The notes under the pieces: model-generated
What the model was told of the DNA's origin: nothing
The model's database searches: none
Seen by the model: only the letters and a program-made list of their open reading frames with translations
Part shown: one piece after another, positions 1 through 5,157 of the stretch
Position numbering within the stretch: the stretch's first letter is position 1
Layout: each line of letters opens with the position of its first letter
Translations under genes and position numbers: made by a program
DNA from: Actinomycetes bacterium
GTDB taxonomy: Bacteria; Actinomycetota; Actinomycetes; Actinomycetales; Cellulomonadaceae
NCBI GenBank assembly: GCA_023412515.1
Contig: JAEYNO010000383.1
Coordinates: 1-7,280, forward strand
Length of the DNA: 7,280 bases
Direction: 5' to 3'

Positions 1-2
1 GC

Positions 3-19
3 GGGGGGGGGGGGGGGGG
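3..19. repeat. Homopolymeric G17 tract
   Basis: Seventeen consecutive G residues, followed almost at once by two runs of five C (22-26 and 28-32) split by one A. The tract lies downstream of the DUF5703 gene and outside any gene seen here. The G and C runs could pair into a hairpin, and the G run could form a quadruplex. A tract this long is prone to replication slippage and to sequencing length errors, so its exact length is uncertain. It may be part of a transcription end or simply a hypermutable tract. No function can be assigned from the sequence. Confidence 0.85.
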
Positions 20-35
20 CGCCCCCACCCCCGGG

Positions 36-59
36 CCGTCGGCGCAAGTCAGCCGACGG
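36..59 (-). terminator. Hairpin overlapping the stop codon of the DUF5703 gene
   Basis: A perfect 8-bp inverted repeat, CCGTCGGC (36-43) and GCCGACGG (52-59), encloses an 8-base loop that contains the TGA stop codon of the minus-strand gene (49-51). On the minus strand the stem starts in the last sense codons and ends 13 bases past the stop. There is no T-run after it. Actinobacterial terminators often lack a U-tract, so this is a plausible terminator, but the role is inferred from position and pairing only. Confidence 0.45.
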
Positions 60-285
60 TCTCGGGCAGCGTCGAGCGCACCCGGATGATCTTGCGCCGC
101 AGCCACACACGCCGCTCGCCGCCCGCGTAGAGGCGCGTGCGGGCGAGCTCCCACCGGCCGTACTCGGCCTCGTCGGTGAGCATGCGCCGGGCGTCGTTGC
201 GCGACGTGCTGCGGGGGATCGTCAGCATGCGGTACTCCCACTGCCCGCCCTGCGTCGCCCAGTCGCTGCGCCTGCGTGCCGTCAT
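49..285 (-). CDS. DUF5703 family protein
   Basis: A 78-residue basic protein of unknown function. After a short Arg-rich N-terminus it carries a W-E-Y-R segment (residues 16-19), an acidic-Tyr-Gly stretch leading into WELARTRLY (about 45-53), and a very basic VWLRRKIIRVR segment (60-70). This arrangement matches my recollection of the actinobacterial DUF5703 family, whose members are about this size. No signal peptide, membrane segment or catalytic motif is visible. The ATG at 283-285 is chosen because a strong ribosome binding site, AGGTGGGG, lies just upstream; the longer open frame to 936 runs antisense through the next gene and is not credible. The gene diverges from the acidic-protein gene across 113 bases. 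It is the only gene in the window with a clear Shine-Dalgarno sequence. Family assignment is fairly firm; function is unknown. Confidence 0.8.
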   Translation of the reverse strand: MTARRRSDWATQGGQWEYRMLTIPRSTSRNDARRMLTDEAEYGRWELARTRLYAGGERRVWLRRKIIRVRSTLPETVG

Positions 286-287
286 CG

Positions 288-295
288 CCCCACCT
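288..295 (-). promoter_or_regulatory. Shine-Dalgarno site of the DUF5703 gene
   Basis: The minus strand reads AGGTGGGG two bases before the ATG at 285, complementary to the 16S rRNA 3' end. It fixes the start codon. It also sets this gene apart from the others here, which appear to lack ribosome binding sites and to be translated from leaderless mRNAs. Confidence 0.7.
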
Positions 296-305
296 CGTCC
301 CGTCA

Positions 306-334
306 CGTCATGACGACGGCACGACCAGCCGTCG
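306..334. repeat. Palindrome and stem-loop upstream of the DUF5703 gene
   Basis: Two symmetric elements sit side by side in the divergent intergenic region. CGTCATGACG (306-315) is a perfect 10-bp palindrome. CGACGGC (314-320) and GCCGTCG (328-334) form a 7-bp stem with a 7-base loop. If the minus-strand transcript starts near 361 (a CACAAT hexamer lies at 368-373), both would fall in the 5' leader of the DUF5703 mRNA. They could be an operator or a leader hairpin. Short inverted repeats arise often by chance at this GC content, so the role is speculative. Confidence 0.3.
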
Positions 335-386
335 CGGTGGCCGCCCCGTCGGTGCAGATGCGGTGCCATTGTGCCCCGCGCGGCGC

Positions 387-392
387 TACGGT
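387..392 (+). promoter_or_regulatory. -10 box of the acidic-protein gene (leaderless)
   Basis: TACGGT matches the actinobacterial TAnnnT -10 pattern and ends 6 bases before the ATG at 399, so transcription would start at or next to the A of the start codon. No Shine-Dalgarno sequence is present. No convincing -35 box is visible at the normal 16 to 18 base spacing. Confidence 0.5.
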
Positions 393-398
393 CGTGCC

Positions 399-704
399 AT
401 GACCGTGGACCCGCGCGCCGCCCTCGACCGTCTGGTGGCCGCCCTCGAGGCGCACTACGCCGCCGTCGCCGCCAAGCACGACGACGACGACCCCGCCGTC
501 GACGACGCGTACGACGTGCTCGCCGACGCGTTCGAGGTCTACGACGACGCGCTCGGAACGGTGCACGGCGAGGCGACGCCGTTCTACCTGGCCGAGGAGG
601 ACGACGAGGACGACCTCGACGACGACGAGGACGACGACCTCGAGGACGACGACGAGGACGACGAGCTCGACCTCGACGACGACCCGGCGCACGCGCGGGC
701 CTGA
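399..704 (+). CDS. Small protein with extreme Asp/Glu C-terminal tail
   Basis: A 101-residue protein in two parts. Residues 1-60 look like a compact, mostly helical domain with Ala- and Leu-rich heptad-like segments (for example 8-25 and 34-52). Residues 66-95 are 26 Asp or Glu out of 30, with only Leu 73, 81, 90 and 92 interrupting. There is no signal peptide, membrane helix or catalytic motif. I recall similar actinobacterial proteins carrying the automatic label 'primosomal protein' or 'DNA primase', but nothing here shows a primase domain and I would not transfer that name. Such a tail could mimic nucleic acid, bind basic proteins or bind cations. The start at 399 is chosen because a TAnnnT box lies 6 bases upstream and the family-like start M-T-x-D-P-R-A-A follows; the ORF extending back to 276 crosses the promoter. 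A terminator hairpin follows at 722-740. Confidence 0.75.
   Translation: MTVDPRAALDRLVAALEAHYAAVAAKHDDDDPAVDDAYDVLADAFEVYDDALGTVHGEATPFYLAEEDDEDDLDDDEDDDLEDDDEDDELDLDDDPAHARA
594..683 (+). repeat. GAC/GAG codon low-complexity tract
   Basis: The DNA encoding the acidic tail is a near-continuous run of GAC and GAG triplets broken by CTC codons. Arrays like this are prone to in-frame slippage, so tail length probably differs between relatives. The reverse strand reads as long Val-rich ORFs, which are shadows of this tract. Confidence 0.75.
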
Positions 705-721
705 CGCCGCGATCCGCCCCT

Positions 722-740
722 CGCGACGCCGTGCGTCGCG
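722..740 (+). terminator. Hairpin terminator after the acidic-protein gene
   Basis: CGCGACGC (722-729) and GCGTCGCG (733-740) form a perfect 8-bp stem with a 3-base loop, 17 bases after the stop codon of the plus-strand gene and followed by TT. The stem is symmetric and lies between two convergent genes (stops at 704 and 806), so it could also act on the minus-strand reductase transcript. A second inverted repeat, CCCGCGG (749-755) and CCGCGGG (769-775), lies in the same 101-base gap and may add to termination. Confidence 0.6.
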
Positions 741-805
741 TTCGTCGGCCCGCGGAGGGCTGGGCTCGCCGCGGGGCGCGCTCGTGCCCGGGGTCGGGCG
801 ACGGG

Positions 806-1771
806 TCAGCGCCCGGGGCGCTCCGGGTAGCCCGCGGCCGGCGCCGTGATCTCGTCCAGCGCGACCGTGATCTCGGGCGGCAGGCGCAGGTCCTCGACCG
901 CGAGCGCGCCGCGCAGCTGCGCGGCGGTGCGTGCACCGACGACCGCGGACGCGACGCCCGGCCTCGACGTCACCCACGCGAGCGCGACCTCGAGCGGCGA
1001 GCGCTCGAGCCCGGCGGCCGCGGTGACGACCGCGTCGACCACCCCCGCGGCGTCCGCCGTCAGGTACGGCTGCACGAACCCGGCCAGGTGCGCCGACGCG
1101 GCACGCGAGTCCGACGGGATGGTGCGGCGGTACTTGCCGGTGAGCACGCCGCGGCCCAGCGGCGACCACGCGACCAGGCCCGCACCGAGCGCGGCGCACG
1201 CGGGCAGCACCTCGCGCTCGACGCCGCGCTGCAGCAGCGAGTACTCGGCCTCGACGGCGGCGAGCCCCGGGTCCGGCTCGAGCAGGGTCGCGGCGCGCGC
1301 CACCTGCCAGCCCGCGTGGTTGGACAGCCCGACGTAGCGCGCCTTGCCCGCCTGCACCGCGTGGCGCAGCGCCGAGACGGTCTCCTCGAGCGGCGTGCGG
1401 GGGTCGGGCGTCGCGAGCCACAGGTCCACGCGGTCGGTGCGCAGCCGCCGGAGCGACGCGTCGAGCGAGTCGAGCAGCGCGCCGCGCGACGCGTCGACCA
1501 CGCCGCCCGTCGCGGTCCGGCGCACGCCCGCCTTGGTGCAGATCACGACGTCGTCGCGGTCCACGACGTCGCCCAGCAGCGTCCCGAGCAGCTCCTCGGC
1601 GCCGCCGTCGGCGTACGCGGCGGACGTGTCGACCAGCGTGCCGCCCGCCTCGGTGAAGTCGCGCAGCTGGTCGGTGGCCTCGTGGTCGTCGGTGTCACGG
1701 CTCCACGTCAGGGTGCCCAGGGCCAGCGACGACACACGCAGACCCGTGCGGCCCAGACGACGGTGCTCCAT
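806..1771 (-). CDS. Aldo/keto reductase family protein, catalytic His absent
   Basis: A 321-residue protein of the AKR (beta/alpha)8-barrel family, normal length. It begins with the typical RLGRTGLRVSSLALGT strand. Catalytic-tetrad residues seen are Asp48 and Tyr53 (in VDTSAAYADG) and Lys80 (in VVICTKAG). The usual DLYQ-x-H segment reads DLWLATPDP (116-124), so Thr or Ala stands where the catalytic His is expected. The GLSN motif (148-151) and the NADP-binding SPLGRGVLTGKY loop (203-213) are present. Known family members reduce aldehydes or ketones with NADPH; this one's substrate is unknown, and the missing His suggests altered chemistry or a non-enzymatic role. The ATG at 1769-1771 has a TAGGGT box 8 bases upstream. 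It diverges from uppP across 78 bases and converges with the acidic-protein gene. The family is certain; the activity is not. Confidence 0.93.
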   Translation of the reverse strand: MEHRRLGRTGLRVSSLALGTLTWSRDTDDHEATDQLRDFTEAGGTLVDTSAAYADGGAEELLGTLLGDVVDRDDVVICTKAGVRRTATGGVVDASRGALLDSLDASLRRLRTDRVDLWLATPDPRTPLEETVSALRHAVQAGKARYVGLSNHAGWQVARAATLLEPDPGLAAVEAEYSLLQRGVEREVLPACAALGAGLVAWSPLGRGVLTGKYRRTIPSDSRAASAHLAGFVQPYLTADAAGVVDAVVTAAAGLERSPLEVALAWVTSRPGVASAVVGARTAAQLRGALAVEDLRLPPEITVALDEITAPAAGYPERPGR

Positions 1772-1779
1772 GGGGCGCC

Positions 1780-1785
1780 ACCCTA
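1780..1785 (-). promoter_or_regulatory. -10 box of the aldo/keto reductase gene
   Basis: On the minus strand TAGGGT ends 8 bases before the ATG at 1771, with no Shine-Dalgarno sequence between, which implies a leaderless or nearly leaderless transcript. No clear -35 is seen. A perfect palindrome, CACGCGTG (1806-1813), lies upstream in the region shared with uppP. Confidence 0.45.
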
Positions 1786-1835
1786 GCCGCGCGGGCCGTG
1801 CGTCCCACGCGTGACGTGCCGCGGGGTGGCGGCGC

Positions 1836-1841
1836 TATCGT
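1836..1841 (+). promoter_or_regulatory. -10 box of uppP
   Basis: TATCGT ends 8 bases before the GTG at 1850. A partial -35 match, GTGACG (1811-1816, sharing TGAC with TTGACA), lies 19 bases upstream of it. The short leader has no Shine-Dalgarno sequence, so leaderless translation is likely. The match supports the GTG start over an upstream ATG at 1811, which would lie at or before the promoter. Confidence 0.5.
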
Positions 1842-1849
1842 TGCGCCTC

Positions 1850-2752
1850 GTGACGACGGGCATCGGTACGGGTGAGTCGATCCTGCTCGGGCTGGTCCAG
1901 GGGCTCACCGAGTTCCTGCCCGTGTCCTCGAGCGCGCACCTGCGGATCGTGGGCGAGCTGGTGGGGTCGGGCGACCCCGGCGCGGCGTTCACGGCGATCA
2001 CGCAGCTCGGCACCGAGACCGCGGTGCTGCTGTACTTCCGTCGCGACATCAAGCGGATCGTGCTGGCGTGGTGGGCCGCGGTGCGCGGCGCCCACGGCAC
2101 GGACTGGCGGTCCCGGCTCGGCATGCCCGCCGGCGGCCCGGTCGACCACGACGCGCTCATGGCGTGGTTCATCACGCTCGGCACGCTGCCGATCGTCGTG
2201 CTCGGCCTGGCGTTCCAGGACGCGATCGAGCGGCCGTTCCGCAACCTGTGGCTGGTCGCGCTGACGCTCGCGGTGTTCGCGCTCGTGCTCGGCTGGGCGG
2301 ACAAGGTGGGGGAGAAGCGGCGCGCCCTCGACGAGCTGACACCCAAGCACGCCCTCGCGTTCGGGTTCTGGCAGGCGCTCGCGCTCGTGCCGGGCGTCTC
2401 GCGCTCGGGCGGCACGATCACCGGTGGTCTGCTCATGGGCTACACGCGCGAGGCGGCCGCGCGCTACTCGTTCCTGCTCGCGATCCCCGCCGTGTTCGGG
2501 TCCGGCCTGTTCCAGCTCGTCAAGAGCCTCGGCGACTTCGGCACCGCGGGCACGCCCGGCGCGGGCGCGACGCTCGTCGCCACGCTCGTCGCGTTCGTCG
2601 TCGGGTACGTCGTGATCATCGCGTTCCTCAAGATCGTGTCGACGTTCAGTTACAAGCCGTTCGTCTACTACCGTCTGGGCCTCGCGGCGCTCGTCGTGCT
2701 GCTGCTGCTCACGGGCGTGCTCGAGCCGGTCTCGGAGCTGACGAGCGTCTGA
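1850..2752 (+). CDS. uppP: Undecaprenyl-diphosphatase UppP (BacA)
   Basis: A 300-residue multi-pass membrane enzyme that removes one phosphate from undecaprenyl diphosphate, regenerating the lipid carrier for peptidoglycan and other envelope polymers; overproduction of the family is known to give bacitracin resistance. Both signature regions are intact. The first is LGLVQGLTEFLPVSSSAHL (13-31), with Glu21, the Ser26-28 cluster and His30. The second is PGVSRSGGTITGGLLMG (181-197), with Arg185. Residue 17 is Gln where E. coli has Glu, which I recall as usual in actinobacterial homologues. Hydrophobic helices occur around 105-125, 134-150, 205-225, 240-262 and 272-290. The GTG start gives the standard N-terminus and has a -10 box 8 bases upstream. 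The gene diverges from the aldo/keto reductase and its stop lies 4 bases from that of corA. Confidence 0.96.
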   Translation: MTTGIGTGESILLGLVQGLTEFLPVSSSAHLRIVGELVGSGDPGAAFTAITQLGTETAVLLYFRRDIKRIVLAWWAAVRGAHGTDWRSRLGMPAGGPVDHDALMAWFITLGTLPIVVLGLAFQDAIERPFRNLWLVALTLAVFALVLGWADKVGEKRRALDELTPKHALAFGFWQALALVPGVSRSGGTITGGLLMGYTREAAARYSFLLAIPAVFGSGLFQLVKSLGDFGTAGTPGAGATLVATLVAFVVGYVVIIAFLKIVSTFSYKPFVYYRLGLAALVVLLLLTGVLEPVSELTSV

Positions 2753-2756
2753 TGCG

Positions 2757-3827
2757 TCACAGCCACCCGGAGCGGCGGAACGCGCGCCACAGCGCGACGC
2801 ACGCCCCGGCCATCGCCAGCAGCACCAGCGGGTACCCGTACGTCCACGCCAGCTCGGGCATGTGCCGGAAGTTCATGCCGTAGATGCCGGCGACCAGCGT
2901 GGGCACCGTGATCATCGCGGCCCACGCCGAGATCTTGCGCATGTCCTCGTTCTGCTGGACCGACACCTGCGCGAGGTGCACCGCGAGCATGTCGCCCAGC
3001 AGCGCGTCGTGCGCGTCCAGGTGCCGGTCGATGCGGTCCACCGCCGCCTCCACGCGGCGCAGCCACTCGGGACGCCGCGCGTGCGTCTCGGCGGCGCCCA
3101 CGAGCTCGGGCAGCGCGGCCGCGACCGGGCCGAGCGCGCGCCGCGCCTCGGCGATCTCGCGCTTGAGGTCGTACAGGTCGGCCAGCACGTCGCGGTGCGC
3201 GTGCTGCGAGAACACCGTGCGCTCGACCCGCGCGACCGCGTCGCCGATCTCCGCCTCGACGTCCCCCGCGGCCTGCGTGAGCGTCAGCAGCACCGTCGCG
3301 AGGACGGCGTGCTCGCAGTCGTCCGGGTCCGGCAGGTCGTCCTCGAGCCGCTCGGCGGCGGCGGCCAGCACGCCCGCGTCGCCCTGCTCGGTCATGAGCA
3401 CGAGGCCCGGGTGCACGACGCCCGTGATCCAGCCGGTGTGCACGTCGGCCGTGCGGTCGACGAACGACACCGTGGGCGCGGTCAGCACGATCGCGTCGTC
3501 GTGGCCCCGCACGACCTTGGCGCGCGGCCGCCCCTCGCGGTGCAGGTGCCGCCCCAGCAGGTGCACGGTGCGGTCGTCGGGGGCGAGCGCGCGGGCGGCG
3601 GTGAGCAGCCCCGCCTCGTCGTCGGTGACGACCCACGTGGTCCGCACGTCGGCCGGCAGCGCGGCCAGGTCGAGCGTGCCGTCGGCGTCGGGCTCGACAC
3701 GGCGCCACGTGCCCGTGCGCTCGACCCACGCGCGACCGCGGACCCGCACGGGTCGGGCCGGCGCCGCGCGCGTGGTCCTGTCGTCGGCCTCGTCGTCGAC
3801 CCCGCGGGCCGCACCGTGCTCCGTCAC
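2757..3827 (-). CDS. corA: CorA-family magnesium/divalent cation transporter
   Basis: A 356-residue protein of the CorA metal ion transporter family, which forms homopentameric channels that import Mg2+ and sometimes Co2+, Ni2+ or Zn2+. The N-terminal cytoplasmic domain spans about 30-200 and a long charged helical region spans about 190-300. TM1 (about 302-320) ends in the selectivity signature IYGMNF, with Gly-Met-Asn at 317-319. The periplasmic loop is short and acidic (RHMPELAWTY), and TM2 (about 332-349) is followed by the basic RAFRRSGWL tail typical of the family. The first 25 or so residues are Asp/Arg/Ala-rich and probably disordered. The GTG at 3825-3827 is chosen because CACAAT sits 6 bases upstream; the open frame that continues upstream on this strand is antisense to mshC. 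It diverges from mshC by 51 bases and converges on uppP. The transported ion cannot be decided from sequence. Confidence 0.93.
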   Translation of the reverse strand: MTEHGAARGVDDEADDRTTRAAPARPVRVRGRAWVERTGTWRRVEPDADGTLDLAALPADVRTTWVVTDDEAGLLTAARALAPDDRTVHLLGRHLHREGRPRAKVVRGHDDAIVLTAPTVSFVDRTADVHTGWITGVVHPGLVLMTEQGDAGVLAAAAERLEDDLPDPDDCEHAVLATVLLTLTQAAGDVEAEIGDAVARVERTVFSQHAHRDVLADLYDLKREIAEARRALGPVAAALPELVGAAETHARRPEWLRRVEAAVDRIDRHLDAHDALLGDMLAVHLAQVSVQQNEDMRKISAWAAMITVPTLVAGIYGMNFRHMPELAWTYGYPLVLLAMAGACVALWRAFRRSGWL

Positions 3828-3833
3828 GGGCCC

Positions 3834-3839
3834 ATTGTG
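3834..3839 (-). promoter_or_regulatory. Possible -10 box of corA
   Basis: On the minus strand CACAAT (4 of 6 matches to TATAAT) ends 6 bases before the GTG at 3827. Its position matches the leaderless layout of the other genes, but the hexamer is weaker than TAnnnT. The enclosing 9-mer CCATTGTGC (3832-3840, plus strand) also occurs at 366-374. Confidence 0.35.
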
Positions 3840-3842
3840 CGT

Positions 3843-3864
3843 CCGCCGCGTCCCGGCGCGGCGG
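3843..3864. promoter_or_regulatory. Inverted repeat between the corA and mshC -10 boxes
   Basis: CCGCCGCG (3843-3850) and CGCGGCGG (3857-3864) form a perfect 8-bp inverted repeat with a 6-base spacer. It lies 3 bases from the corA CACAAT and 1 base from the mshC TAGGCT, so its arms occupy the places where the two -35 boxes would be. This is where an operator controlling both genes would sit. The symmetry and position are seen; the regulatory role is inferred, and the very GC-rich composition makes chance symmetry fairly likely. Confidence 0.35.
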
Positions 3865-3865
3865 T

Positions 3866-3871
3866 TAGGCT
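3866..3871 (+). promoter_or_regulatory. -10 box of mshC
   Basis: TAGGCT ends 7 bases before the GTG at 3879, with no Shine-Dalgarno sequence in between, again implying a leaderless transcript. The place for the -35 is inside the GC inverted repeat and has no TTGACA-like sequence, so an activator or an alternative sigma factor may be needed. Confidence 0.55.
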
Positions 3872-3878
3872 TCCCGAC

Positions 3879-5123
3879 GTGCTGACCTGGCCCGCCCCTC
3901 AGATCCCGCGGCTGCCGGGGACCGGTGAGCCGGTCCGCCTGCTCGACACGTCGACCGGTGAGGTCGTCGTCGCGGCCCCCGGCCCGACCGCGCGCCTGTA
4001 CGTGTGCGGGATCACGCCCTACGACGCGACGCACATGGGCCACGCCGCGACGTACGTCGCGTTCGACGTGCTCGGGCGCGCGTGGCGCGACGCCGGCCAG
4101 GAGGTCACCTACGCGTCCAACGTCACCGACGTCGACGACCCGCTGCTCGAGCGCGCGACCGCGACGGGCGTGGACTGGCGCGAGCTCGCGGCGGACCAGA
4201 CGGCGCTGTTCGCGGCGGACATGACCGCGCTCGGCGTCGTGCCGCCCGACGTGTACCGCGGCGTCGTCGAGTCCGTCGACCGGGTCGCCGCCGCCGTGCG
4301 CACGCTGCTCGAGCGCGGCGCCGCCTACCGCGTGCCGGCCCCGGACGGCGGCGACGACGTGTACGCCGACCTCGCGGCCGACCCCGCGTTCGGCAGCGTC
4401 GCGCGGCTCGACGAGGCCACCATGCTCGCGCTGAGCGCCGAGCGCGGCGGCGACCCGGACCGCGCCGGGAAGCGGTCCCCGCTCGACCCGCTGCTGTGGC
4501 GCGCCGAGCGCGCGGGCGAGCCCGCGTGGGACGCCCCGGGGGTGGGGCGCGGCCGGCCCGGCTGGCACGTCGAGTGCGCCGTCATCGCCGCCGACGGGCT
4601 GGGCGTGCCGTACGACGTGCAGGGCGGCGGCTCCGACCTGGCGTTCCCGCACCACGAGTGCAGCGCGTCGCACCTGCGCCTGCTCGACGACGGGCAGGCG
4701 GCCCGCGTGCACGCGCACGGCGGCATGGTCGGCTACGAGGGCCACAAGATGAGCAAGTCGCGCGGCAACCTCGTGCTCGTGTCGCGGCTGCTCGCCGACG
4801 GCGTCGAGCCGATGGCCGTGCGTCTCGCGGTGCTCGCGCACCGGTACCGCGACGACTGGGACTGGACCGACGACGGCCTCGCGCAGGCGCGCGAGCGGCT
4901 CGCGACGTGGCGCCGGGCGATGTCCGGCAACGGCGGGCCCGACGCGACGCCCGTGCTCGCGGGCGTGCGCGCCGCCGTCGCCGACGACCTCGACACGCCG
5001 CGCGCGATCGCCGTGGTCGACGCGTGGGCCGCCGAGGGGCTCGCGGGCCAGGGGCCCACGCACGAGGGTGCCCCGGGCGTCGTCGCGCGCACGGTCGACG
5101 CGCTGCTGGGCGTCCGGCTCTAG
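3879..5123 (+). CDS. mshC: Mycothiol ligase MshC (L-cysteine:GlcN-Ins ligase)
   Basis: A 414-residue cytoplasmic enzyme of mycothiol synthesis. It uses ATP to activate cysteine and join it to 1D-myo-inosityl 2-amino-2-deoxy-alpha-D-glucopyranoside. It is a cysteinyl-tRNA synthetase paralogue without the tRNA-binding part, and the length matches the family (about 412). Visible motifs are YVCGITPYDATHMGHAATY (41-59), with zinc-ligand Cys43 and the HIGH-like HMGH; the cysteine-adenylate region GWHVEC with Cys233; FPHHE (256-260), supplying zinc-binding His; and the KMSKS loop HKMSKSRGNL (289-298). The N-terminus LTWPAPQIPRLPG and ITPYD (rather than the cysteinyl-tRNA synthetase sequence) separate it from CysS. 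The GTG at 3879 gives the standard N-terminus and lies 7 bases after TAGGCT. It diverges from corA and converges with the PAC2 gene (34-base gap). Confidence 0.97.
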   Translation: MLTWPAPQIPRLPGTGEPVRLLDTSTGEVVVAAPGPTARLYVCGITPYDATHMGHAATYVAFDVLGRAWRDAGQEVTYASNVTDVDDPLLERATATGVDWRELAADQTALFAADMTALGVVPPDVYRGVVESVDRVAAAVRTLLERGAAYRVPAPDGGDDVYADLAADPAFGSVARLDEATMLALSAERGGDPDRAGKRSPLDPLLWRAERAGEPAWDAPGVGRGRPGWHVECAVIAADGLGVPYDVQGGGSDLAFPHHECSASHLRLLDDGQAARVHAHGGMVGYEGHKMSKSRGNLVLVSRLLADGVEPMAVRLAVLAHRYRDDWDWTDDGLAQARERLATWRRAMSGNGGPDATPVLAGVRAAVADDLDTPRAIAVVDAWAAEGLAGQGPTHEGAPGVVARTVDALLGVRL

Positions 5124-5157
5124 ACCCGCCCGCGCGGCGCGACGGCACCCGCCGGGC

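Noticed and set aside
594..683. Tandem repeat array of the CRISPR type
   Set aside because: The repetition is codon-level GAC/GAG encoding an acidic tail within a reading frame. There are no spacer-separated identical repeats.
371..1786. Long plus-strand open frame of 471 codons
   Set aside because: It is antisense to the aldo/keto reductase and out of frame with the acidic-protein gene. Its translation is low-complexity Arg/Ala-rich, typical of shadow frames in GC-rich DNA.
1806..1813. CACGCGTG palindrome as an operator between the reductase gene and uppP
   Set aside because: It is only 8 bp and not extended by flanking symmetry. Such palindromes are frequent in GC-rich DNA, so it is not listed as a feature.
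2862..3878. Upstream extension of the mshC frame antisense to corA
   Set aside because: MshC homologues begin with the LTWPAPQIP-type N-terminus seen at 3879, and a promoter lies directly before it.
3828..5063. N-terminal extension of the corA frame antisense to mshC
   Set aside because: The frame is open only because of high GC. CorA-like sequence starts after 3827, and the extension has Arg/Ala/His-rich composition with no recognisable domain.
5124..5157. Possible bidirectional terminator between mshC and the PAC2 gene
   Set aside because: Only 4-5 bp stems (CGGC/GCCG at 5143-5154; GCCCG/CGGGC at 5128-5157) that compete with each other can be drawn, no better than expected by chance at this base composition.
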